Part shown: one piece after another, positions 5,897 through 11,396 of the stretch
How positions within the stretch are numbered: position 1 is the stretch's first letter
Layout: each line of letters begins with the position of its first letter
Origin: Campylobacterota bacterium
GTDB lineage: Bacteria; Campylobacterota; Campylobacteria; Campylobacterales; SZUA-545
Direction: 5' to 3'
DNA length: 11,396 nt
Assembly: GCA_003561815.1 (NCBI GenBank)
Contig: PWVP01000160.1
Coordinates: 1-11,396 of the forward strand
Notes under the pieces: generated by a model
Told to the model about the DNA's origin: nothing
Seen by the model: the letters and a program-made list of their open reading frames with translations, nothing else
Database searches by the model: none
Position numbers and translations under genes: made by a program

Positions 5897-7618
5897 CTAG
5901 ATGGGCTCATCATCGGAGCGCTCTTTGAGTGGGGAGTGGACAACTACCCGGTTTTTGCCCTCCCGCTTGGCGCGATAAAGTGCGCGATCGGCGGCATTGG
6001 TCAGGTGGTAGTGGCTATAGCCGTGCTGCGGGAAGTGGGCCATGCCGGCACTGATGGTGATGCGCGGCAGTGCGCCCAGGCCGAAATCGCCCCACTGCAT
6101 CGAGGCGACCGCCTTTCGGATCCGCTCGGCCACCTGCAGGGCATCCTCAATCTCCGTGTGCGGAAAGATCACAATAAACTCTTCGCCCCCATAGCGCCCC
6201 ACCGCATCCCCCTCCCGGACATTTTGAAGCAGTGCCGAGCCCACCAGTTTCAGAACCTGATCGCCCACCTTGTGGCCATACTCATCATTGAAGCGCTTGA
6301 AGTTGTCGATATCGATCATCATCACCGCGACAGGGCTCTCTTTACGCTTGGCGATATTGAGCATGTTCTCAAAGTACTCGACGATGTAGCGGCGGTTGTA
6401 AAGCCCGGTGAGCTCATCGGTGAGCGCCTGGTTGCGGTAGGCGTTTTGGAGGCTGATACTCACCAGGCTCAGCGCCACGAAGTCGAGATAGGACTTCAGA
6501 TGGGTCTCCACAAACTGCATCCTATCCTCCAGCCCCTCGCCAATCACCGCCTGCGACCCCAGCGCGCGGCGATCGATGATCATGCGACAGATCCCCTGCT
6601 GCACCGCCCCGGCAATCAGCGGCTTACAGAGCACCGCCTCATCCTCATCGAGCGTACCACAAAGATCGCAAAAGCTCCGTTTGCTGCTCTGGATCACCTT
6701 CGATCCGGTGCGATAGACCAGACAGGCGTTCGGGTCGTTTAAAAACGCCTCGGGGGTGACGAACGCCTGATCGCTGCAGAAGATGGGCTCCAGGCGGCTG
6801 GCGCTATGATTGCTCTCAAGCACCAGCATCGATCGGATAAAGAAGTCCCCCTTCGTGGCCATATAGAGGTTCTGACAGAGCGCCTGCTTATCGGTCTCGC
6901 TCACACTCAGGGCCATAAACTCCTCAAAGTGGCGCTTGTAGCGACTCCAGCTGATTAAGACAGCGAAGATGGAGTGAATACTCCCGGCCAGCGGGCGTGG
7001 AAGGTGCTCGATTGGCTCCAGGAGCGAACCGTCATCCCGGCCGGAGATGATGGCCCCCACCAGCGCACGCAGCCGCTTTTTAAGCAGCTGATCAAGCGGC
7101 ACCTCCAGGCGACTGCGCAGATAGAAGCGGATCGCTGCGATATAGATCCCCAGCGCAACCACCACAAAGAGGATGGTCTGAAGCAGAACCGGCAGCGTCT
7201 GGCGCACCACATCGCTGCGATTAAAGCCGTAGAGAAGCTGCTGATTGTCGTTAAAGGGGATGGCAAACACCACCCAGCGGCCCCGATCGAACCGCTCGGG
7301 CAGACCGCGCAGTAGCAGCGCCTCCTGGATGGACTCGGGCAGACTCAAAGAGCCGCTGCTTTTGAGCATCCCCTCCCCATCACGCAGGTGAAGAAAGTGG
7401 GGCAGATCCAAAATCTCCAGCTGGCGCGCCACCTCTGCAAAGGCGGGCCCCTTCTCGGTGCGGTTCTGGCCCACCACCTGATGGGCCAGATCGTAGGCGA
7501 GCTGACTGCTCTTGTTTAGCTGAAAGGTGTAAAGAAGCTTATAGTTATAGGCGATACTCAAAACCGCCACGATGGCCACCAGGGCCACGATGATGAGGTT
7601 CAGACGACCGGTAAACAC
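5897..7618 (-). CDS. Membrane-bound diguanylate cyclase with GAF-like cysteine-rich sensor and GGDEF domain
   Basis: This 573-residue enzyme makes the second messenger cyclic di-GMP from two GTP. Its order is membrane helix 1 (about 7-25), a periplasmic sensor (about 30-138), helix 2 (about 142-164) and a HAMP-like linker (about 165-225). A GAF-like domain (about 230-390) precedes the GGDEF domain (about 398-562). The active-site motif is GGEEF (477-481). The product-inhibition I-site RxxD is intact (R468-E-G-D471), five residues before it. DELTGLYNRR (401-410) and the metal-binding MMIDIDNFKRFND (433-445) are canonical. There is no EAL domain, so it should be a synthase only. The GAF-like part carries C299, C317, C320, C331 and C344, a possible metal or redox site. 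The start is GTG at 7618 with AAGGGG (7624-7629) five bases upstream. It is followed by the perR promoter with no clear terminator. Confidence 0.93.
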   Translation of the reverse strand: MFTGRLNLIIVALVAIVAVLSIAYNYKLLYTFQLNKSSQLAYDLAHQVVGQNRTEKGPAFAEVARQLEILDLPHFLHLRDGEGMLKSSGSLSLPESIQEALLLRGLPERFDRGRWVVFAIPFNDNQQLLYGFNRSDVVRQTLPVLLQTILFVVVALGIYIAAIRFYLRSRLEVPLDQLLKKRLRALVGAIISGRDDGSLLEPIEHLPRPLAGSIHSIFAVLISWSRYKRHFEEFMALSVSETDKQALCQNLYMATKGDFFIRSMLVLESNHSASRLEPIFCSDQAFVTPEAFLNDPNACLVYRTGSKVIQSSKRSFCDLCGTLDEDEAVLCKPLIAGAVQQGICRMIIDRRALGSQAVIGEGLEDRMQFVETHLKSYLDFVALSLVSISLQNAYRNQALTDELTGLYNRRYIVEYFENMLNIAKRKESPVAVMMIDIDNFKRFNDEYGHKVGDQVLKLVGSALLQNVREGDAVGRYGGEEFIVIFPHTEIEDALQVAERIRKAVASMQWGDFGLGALPRITISAGMAHFPQHGYSHYHLTNAADRALYRAKREGKNRVVVHSPLKERSDDEPI

Positions 7619-7651
7619 AGAAACCCCTTAACAAAAAACTCTAACGACCAC

Positions 7652-7670
7652 CTGCCCCCGGTCTGCCCCC
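7652..7670 (-). repeat. Two tandem copies of GGGGGCAG upstream of the diguanylate cyclase
   Basis: GGGGGCAG occurs twice with an 11-base period (7663-7670 and 7652-7659), in the leader between the candidate -10 and the start codon. Spacing of one helical turn would suit a protein-binding site. A weak GACC/GGTC stem (7646-7663) with a T6 run seven bases further on (7633-7638) overlaps it and could be a poor terminator for the folP transcript. Confidence 0.3.
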
Positions 7671-7685
7671 TGTTATAGGGCTAGG

Positions 7686-7691
7686 ATTATA
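7686..7691 (-). promoter_or_regulatory. Candidate -10 box of the diguanylate cyclase gene, overlapping the folP stop codon
   Basis: A consensus TATAAT on the minus strand includes the folP TAA stop (7687-7689). No -35 box of quality sits 16-18 bases upstream. Epsilonproteobacterial promoters often lack a conserved -35, so this can still be functional. Predicted leader is about 60 bases. Confidence 0.45.
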
Positions 7692-8841
7692 CCCTTGCGG
7701 ACTGAAACGGTTGCAGAGCGCATGCAACCTTGAGTGCCTGATAGTGCTCGGCCACATCGTGACAGCGCACGATGCTCGCACCCAGCTGCACCGCCCGAAG
7801 ATGGATCGCCAAAGTCCCCGGCAAGCGATCGGCCACCACAGAGGGGCAGATGGCATCGATTAGCGATTTACGCGATGCACCGATGAGTAGCGGATAGCCC
7901 AGATGGCGAAAGTGGCCCTGGGCGTTAATCAGCGCCAGATTGTGCTCCAGCCGCTTGCCAAACCCGATGCCCACATCCAGAATCAGATCGCTCACCCCCG
8001 CCGCTTCGGCTCTGGCGATCCGCTCGATAAAAAACGCCTCCACTTCGGCCACCACATCCTCATAATGGGGGTTGTGCTGCATCGTCTGGGGCGATCCCTG
8101 CATGTGCATCAGACAGAGCGGCACCCGGTAGCGGCTTGCCAGGGCCAAAACCGCCTCGCTCTGGCCACCGGTAATGTCGTTAATCAGTCCGAAACCGCGA
8201 TCGAGCCCATAGGTGATCGCTTCGGGGGTGTAGCTATCCAGACTCAGCTTCACCCGCTCATGGACTTTAGCCCGATAGAGTGCCTCTACGGTGGGCTTAA
8301 GCCGCGCAATCTCCTCTTTAGGCGAGATGGGCGTGCTGCCAGGGCGTGAAGAGACCGCACCGATATCGATCAGATCGGCGCCCGCCTCGATCATCGCTTC
8401 AGCTTTTAAGACCGCCTCATCGCCACCGGTGCGGCTGGCGGGGTTGAAGCTATCGTGGTTGATATTGAGCACCCCCATAATCTGCAGATCAAAGGAGGGC
8501 GGCCCGATGAGCTGCGTTAATCGCTCCCCTAGCGCCTTGAGACCAAAAGGTTGCGCGCGCAGCTTGCGCCCCAGTCGCCCCAACTGCCGATCGGTGGCCA
8601 GCAAGATCGCCTCGACCCACTCCTCTTCGCAGCAGATGGTTCCAGCCGGTACCGCCAGATCCGCACCGACACTGATCGCCTCTTGTTTGAGGATATTGGC
8701 CGCGGGGGTCTTAAGCTGAGCAATACGAAAGCGGCGCATTTGGCTCTTTTGGGCCAAGATCGCCACCCCGGCGCGATCGACGCCGATCTGCTCAAAAACG
8801 CTCTGCAGATCCCCTTCTGGCGCCAGCTCAAAGAGCGTCAC
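7687..8841 (-). CDS. folP: Dihydropteroate synthase with Campylobacterota-type N-terminal extension
   Basis: FolP condenses p-aminobenzoate with dihydropterin pyrophosphate to dihydropteroate in folate synthesis and is the sulfonamide target. The 384 residues split into an N-terminal extension (about 1-115) and a TIM-barrel synthase (about 118-380). Barrel motifs are IMGVLNINHDSFN (121-133), ADLIDIGAVSSRPGS (155-169), LINDITGG (219-226), LCLMHMQGSP (242-251), LDVGIGFGK (288-296), LIGASRKS (319-326) and VRCHDV (358-363). The family usually reads TPDSF where this has NHDSF, so the pyrophosphate loop is slightly divergent, as in relatives. The extension contains ILKQEAISVGADLAVP (50-65), closely like H. 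pylori FolP as I remember it. Start is GTG at 8841, overlapping the holB stop as GTGA. It is the last gene of the rppH-folP block. Confidence 0.96.
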   Translation of the reverse strand: MTLFELAPEGDLQSVFEQIGVDRAGVAILAQKSQMRRFRIAQLKTPAANILKQEAISVGADLAVPAGTICCEEEWVEAILLATDRQLGRLGRKLRAQPFGLKALGERLTQLIGPPSFDLQIMGVLNINHDSFNPASRTGGDEAVLKAEAMIEAGADLIDIGAVSSRPGSTPISPKEEIARLKPTVEALYRAKVHERVKLSLDSYTPEAITYGLDRGFGLINDITGGQSEAVLALASRYRVPLCLMHMQGSPQTMQHNPHYEDVVAEVEAFFIERIARAEAAGVSDLILDVGIGFGKRLEHNLALINAQGHFRHLGYPLLIGASRKSLIDAICPSVVADRLPGTLAIHLRAVQLGASIVRCHDVAEHYQALKVACALQPFQSARV

Positions 8842-9461
8842 CGCCGCACCGCCTCTTTCGCCTCCAGCAGCCGCAAAAGCAGCGGCGGCAGCACCGTCGC
8901 GCTCAGGCTACTTAGCGAGAGTAGCCGGAAGCTGCGCTCAAAGGCGTGCAGCACCCGTCCATTGAGCGGCTCAGGAACCCCCTGAAGGTGGCGGTAGTAC
9001 TCAAAGGCGCACTCAAGCAGATCCCGCGCTTTGGCGCGATCGAGCCAGGGGTTTTGGCGCAGAAAGTGATAGATGGTCGCCAGATCGAGCCGCTCAAAGT
9101 CGATGGGCGACTCTGGCAATGGGCGATCAAAAGCGATCACCTCGATGGGCAGGCGGCTTCGGATGGTGGGTAAAAAGATCGATTTGCGCGGCGCAATCAG
9201 CACGATATGGATATTGCGCGGGGGCTCTTCGAGCAGTTTTAAAAGCGCATTTTGCGCGTAGTGGTTGTAGCCTCCGGCCACCGCCACAAAGTAGCGGGAC
9301 ACATCAGAGGCGACATGCGCCTGGGCAATCAGCGCCTGAGCATCATCGATCTGAAACTCCTCCTGCTCCATCACCGTCCGGGGCGCTGTGCCAAGGCGCT
9401 CGAGCAGCCGATCGCGGGCATGCGAGAGGTCGGTGCAGACAATCAGTGCACCGCTTTGCAT
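8838..9461 (-). CDS. holB: DNA polymerase III subunit delta' (short Campylobacterota form)
   Basis: Delta' is the stator of the clamp loader, which opens the beta clamp and places it on primed DNA. At 207 residues it is much shorter than the E. coli subunit (334) but close to the H. pylori version. Recognisable is NALLKLLEEPP (71-81), the most conserved delta'/DnaX motif. Next is LPTIRSRLP (98-105), matching the region that carries the SRC motif in full clamp loaders. I see no P-loop and no zinc-binding Cys4, both normal for delta'. Start ATG at 9461 shares one base with the hobA stop (TGATG), and the end overlaps folP, so hobA, holB and folP are probably translationally coupled. Confidence 0.9.
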   Translation of the reverse strand: MQSGALIVCTDLSHARDRLLERLGTAPRTVMEQEEFQIDDAQALIAQAHVASDVSRYFVAVAGGYNHYAQNALLKLLEEPPRNIHIVLIAPRKSIFLPTIRSRLPIEVIAFDRPLPESPIDFERLDLATIYHFLRQNPWLDRAKARDLLECAFEYYRHLQGVPEPLNGRVLHAFERSFRLLSLSSLSATVLPPLLLRLLEAKEAVRR

Positions 9462-10003
9462 CAGAGGTCAATCTCCCCAAACATCGCCGCGTCGATACTC
9501 TTATCAAAGAGTCGCGCCAGATGCATCAGCTTGATATCGAGCAGGTTGTCGCTGGAACGCAGGTGGAAGCTGTTTTGGAGCTCCTCATCCAGAATCCACA
9601 AAAAGCTGCCGTCGCTCTTTTTGGGCAGACGGGCGCGCACATCGTCGCTGCGCCCGATATACCAGAAGAGAAACCCTTTACCCATGCTGAGGGTGAACAT
9701 GTTGTTGATCAGATCGATCTCTTCGCTGCCACCCATGCGATCGTGGTAGTGCAAAAGCCCGCCAATCTCAAAGACCGGCAGCACCGGACGGCTGCGATCG
9801 GGGCGGTTGAGGGTGCTAATCAGGTAGCGGCCAAACCACTCGCGCTCCTTGTCGGTGACGATAATCAGCGCCGCACCCTTCATCAGCTGTGACAACGCAT
9901 CGCGCGCGAGCGGCACCCACTCAAAGCGCCGCTCCTCCAGCCAGCTCATCATCGGCTCATCGGCACGGATGGCGGCCAGGGTCCAGTTGACCATTTTATG
10001 CAA
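9461..10003 (-). CDS. hobA: HobA, DnaA-binding replication initiation factor
   Basis: HobA forms a tetramer that binds DnaA domain I-II and organises DnaA at oriC; it is the functional and structural counterpart of E. coli DiaA. The 180-residue protein matches the H. pylori family in length. The C-terminal half is most alike: SFLWILDEEL (133-142) and SSDNLLDIKLMHLARLFDKS (130s-170), the latter resembling the LLDYKLLQLFKLFENA region I recall from H. pylori. ALIIVTDKEREWF (45-57) fits the Rossmann-like core. The start is TTG at 10003, chosen because AGTAGGA lies six bases before it. The ATG at 9994 would be 15 bases from that site and give 177 residues. It follows lysC by eight bases and shares one base with holB. 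Confidence 0.88.
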   Translation of the reverse strand: MHKMVNWTLAAIRADEPMMSWLEERRFEWVPLARDALSQLMKGAALIIVTDKEREWFGRYLISTLNRPDRSRPVLPVFEIGGLLHYHDRMGGSEEIDLINNMFTLSMGKGFLFWYIGRSDDVRARLPKKSDGSFLWILDEELQNSFHLRSSDNLLDIKLMHLARLFDKSIDAAMFGEIDL

Positions 10004-10011
10004 CGGCGATC

Positions 10012-10482
10012 CTACTTATCCAGATCGTACACATCGTGCAGGGTTCGCACCGCCAGCTCGCCGTACTTCTTATCCACCACCGCCGAGATCTTGATCTCAG
10101 AGGTGCCGATCATCAGGATATTGATGTTCTCTTTGGCCAGAGCGGCAAACATCTGCGACGCCACGCCGCTATGGGACTTCATCCCCACCCCGACGATGCT
10201 CACCTTCGTAATGTCATTATCGTACTCCTGGCGTCCGAGATCGTGGGGGAATGCGCCCAGGGTTTTGCGGGTCAGCTCCAGCTCGGTGCTGGGGACGGTG
10301 AAGTCGAGATTGGCCTTGCCGTCGTGGCCGATATTCTGGACAATCATGTCCACATTGACCTGCGCTTTGGCCAGTGCGCCAAAGATCTCCGCGGCGATTC
10401 CGGGGCGATCGGCGACCCCAAAGAGGCTCACGCGCGCCTGATTATTATCCAGTGCGATTCCGCTGACAATCGGTTTTTCCAT
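10012..10482 (-). CDS. Possible separate beta (ACT-only) subunit from an internal lysC start
   Basis: Met247 of LysC sits at the kinase/ACT junction (EDCMEKPIVSGIALD). Its ATG at 10482 has GAGGA at 10490-10494, seven bases upstream, a Shine-Dalgarno better than that of full-length lysC. Initiation here would give a 156-residue in-frame protein with both ACT domains. In Corynebacterium glutamicum and Bacillus subtilis aspartokinase II, the beta subunit is made exactly this way from the equivalent position, forming an alpha2beta2 enzyme. Use of this start here is inferred. Confidence 0.5.
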   Translation of the reverse strand: MEKPIVSGIALDNNQARVSLFGVADRPGIAAEIFGALAKAQVNVDMIVQNIGHDGKANLDFTVPSTELELTRKTLGAFPHDLGRQEYDNDITKVSIVGVGMKSHSGVASQMFAALAKENINILMIGTSEIKISAVVDKKYGELAVRTLHDVYDLDK

Positions 10483-11220
10483 GCAATCTTCCTCGTTTGT
10501 GATCAGGGTGCCCTCGTTTTCGTTGAAGCTGCTTCGGGTAATGAGCTTCACACCCAGTTTTTTGGCCAGCTCCACGGAGCGGTTCTGGAGCACCTTCGCC
10601 CCCATGCTGGCCAACTCCAGCATCTCATCGTAGCTGATACGCTCGATTTTGCGCGCTTTGCTGACGATGCGCGGATCGGTGGTGTAGACCCCATCCACAT
10701 CGGTATAGATCTCGCACCGATCGGCTTTGATCGCCCCGGCAATCGCCACGGCGCTTAAGTCCGATCCGCCCCGCCCCAGGGTGGTCACCACCCCGCTTGG
10801 AGAGATCCCCTGAAAGCCGGCCACCACCACAATGCGTCCGGCCTGAATCTCCTGCATAATCGGTTCAGAAGGGATCTCCTGAATCCGCGCTTTAGTGTGG
10901 GCCAGATCGGTTAAAATCCCCGCCTGGCGCCCGGTCATGGCGATCGCCTCGTGACCCCGCTCGGTCAATGCAATCGCCAGAAGCGCTGAGGTGACCCGCT
11001 CGCCGGAGGAGAGGAGCATATCCATCTCCCGCTCTTTAGGACTCTGGCTAAAACTCTGGGCCATCTCGATCAGTTTATTGGTCTCGCCGCTCATGGCCGA
11101 GACCACCACCACCAGATCGTTGCCCTCCTGGGCGCACCTTTTGACGCGATCGGCTACTGCCGCAATCCGCTCCAGGGTGCCCACGCTGGTGCCGCCATAT
11201 TTCTGTACAATCAGTGCCAT
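10012..11220 (-). CDS. lysC: Aspartokinase
   Basis: LysC phosphorylates aspartate, the entry step to lysine, diaminopimelate, methionine and threonine. The 402-residue protein has the kinase domain first: KYGGTSVG (7-14), LSSGERVTSALLA (70-82), LGRGGSDLSA (148-157) and IYTDVDGVYTTDPR (171-184). Two ACT domains follow (about 262-335 and 340-400), which bind feedback inhibitors, usually lysine and/or threonine. KAQVNVDMIVQN (285-296) and KENINILMIGTSEIKIS (363-379) are typical ACT effector segments. ATG at 11220 lies one base after the rppH stop, leaving no room for a lysine riboswitch, so control is likely allosteric. An internal start may give a separate regulatory chain. Confidence 0.98.
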   Translation of the reverse strand: MALIVQKYGGTSVGTLERIAAVADRVKRCAQEGNDLVVVVSAMSGETNKLIEMAQSFSQSPKEREMDMLLSSGERVTSALLAIALTERGHEAIAMTGRQAGILTDLAHTKARIQEIPSEPIMQEIQAGRIVVVAGFQGISPSGVVTTLGRGGSDLSAVAIAGAIKADRCEIYTDVDGVYTTDPRIVSKARKIERISYDEMLELASMGAKVLQNRSVELAKKLGVKLITRSSFNENEGTLITNEEDCMEKPIVSGIALDNNQARVSLFGVADRPGIAAEIFGALAKAQVNVDMIVQNIGHDGKANLDFTVPSTELELTRKTLGAFPHDLGRQEYDNDITKVSIVGVGMKSHSGVASQMFAALAKENINILMIGTSEIKISAVVDKKYGELAVRTLHDVYDLDK

Positions 11221-11221
11221 T

Positions 11222-11396
11222 CTATAGATACCCGCTCTTTCTAAAGTAGCCGATCACCTTTTTGTAGATCGGTCGCTTAAAGTAGGAGACATGCTTAAGA
11301 ACCTCCCCTGCCGGCACAAACCGATACCGGGCAAACTCCGGTACCGGCGTGGCCAGGTTGATCGAAGCGCCATCTTTGAGGCGCACCAGAAAATAC
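11222..11396 (-). CDS. rppH: RNA pyrophosphohydrolase RppH (Nudix), C-terminal 57 residues only
   Basis: Only the 3' end is inside the window; frame begins at 11395 and the TAG stop is at 11224-11222. The visible tail ends FKRPIYKKVIGYFRKSGYL and contains PEFARYRFVPAGEVL, which matches the C-terminus of H. pylori RppH (formerly NudA/InvA) as I remember it. RppH removes pyrophosphate from 5'-triphosphate RNA and so triggers mRNA decay. The Nudix box itself lies outside. The gene order rppH-lysC-hobA supports the call, as one base separates it from lysC. Confidence 0.85.
   Translation of the reverse strand, partial: YFLVRLKDGASINLATPVPEFARYRFVPAGEVLKHVSYFKRPIYKKVIGYFRKSGYL

Noticed and set aside
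5885..5915. Terminator of the diguanylate cyclase (GATG/CATC stem at its 3' end)
   Set aside because: The stem is four base pairs, lies within the coding end and has no U-run after it.
5936..6742. Long plus-strand frame (268 codons) opposite the GGDEF gene
   Set aside because: The opposite strand holds unmistakable GGEEF, RxxD and DELTGLYN motifs; the His/Ile-rich plus frame is a complement artefact.
7619..7686. c-di-GMP (GEMM) riboswitch in the diguanylate cyclase leader
   Set aside because: The 68-base gap is too short for the aptamer and I see none of its paired elements or the tetraloop/receptor layout.
10036..10758. Long plus-strand frame opposite lysC
   Set aside because: It is complementary to conserved kinase and ACT motifs and shows no motif of its own.
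11210..11224. Lysine riboswitch (L-box) ahead of lysC
   Set aside because: Only one base separates rppH and lysC, so no leader exists at this place.
1..11396. CRISPR array, tRNA, insertion sequence, phage or defence island
   Set aside because: No repeat-spacer pattern, tRNA-like cloverleaf, terminal inverted repeats, transposase or defence-type gene is visible; coding is continuous and housekeeping throughout.

Overview
The window looks like chromosome from a Campylobacterota (Epsilonproteobacteria) bacterium with unusually high G+C, roughly 57-60% in the lines I counted by eye. The assignment rests on the run rppH-lysC-hobA-holB-folP, which as I recall is the order found in Helicobacter pylori (HP1228-HP1232), and on HobA itself, a DnaA-binding initiation factor known only from this phylum. 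The long N-terminal extension of FolP and the short HolB also fit. Genus cannot be fixed from this piece; a high-G+C vent or sulfur-oxidising lineage is a guess.

All twelve genes lie on the minus strand, so transcription runs from high to low coordinates, and coding density is very high. Block A (11396-7687) holds the 3' end of rppH (mRNA 5'-end decapping), lysC (aspartokinase), hobA (replication initiation), holB (clamp-loader delta') and folP (dihydropteroate synthase). These are 1-8 bases apart or overlap, so they form one transcript whose promoter lies beyond the window. Block B (7618-5897) is a membrane-bound diguanylate cyclase with a cysteine-rich GAF-like region. It has a candidate -10 box, TATAAT, straddling the folP stop codon. 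Block C (5820-1922) is perR-ligA-mscS: a PerR-type peroxide/metal regulator, the NAD+-dependent DNA ligase and an MscS-type channel. The three genes abut or overlap behind one extended -10 promoter, and a perfect 13-base inverted repeat lies over that -10 box. Block D (1829-1617) is a single small DUF2892 membrane protein with its own promoter. Block E (1514-1) is a TrpG/PabA glutamine amidotransferase overlapping the start of a polytopic GT-C-like membrane glycosyltransferase that runs off the left edge.

The four intergenic gaps are all under 100 bases and hold the promoters, Shine-Dalgarno sites and one hairpin. I see no tRNA, rRNA, CRISPR array, insertion sequence, prophage or toxin-antitoxin pair. 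This is a conserved housekeeping region and I found no convincing new multi-gene system. The points most worth a second look are: the excess of the palindrome GCGATCGC (and of GATC generally), which resembles cyanobacterial HIP1; a likely internal start in lysC for a separate regulatory subunit; the cysteine cluster in the diguanylate cyclase; and the palindrome over the perR promoter.
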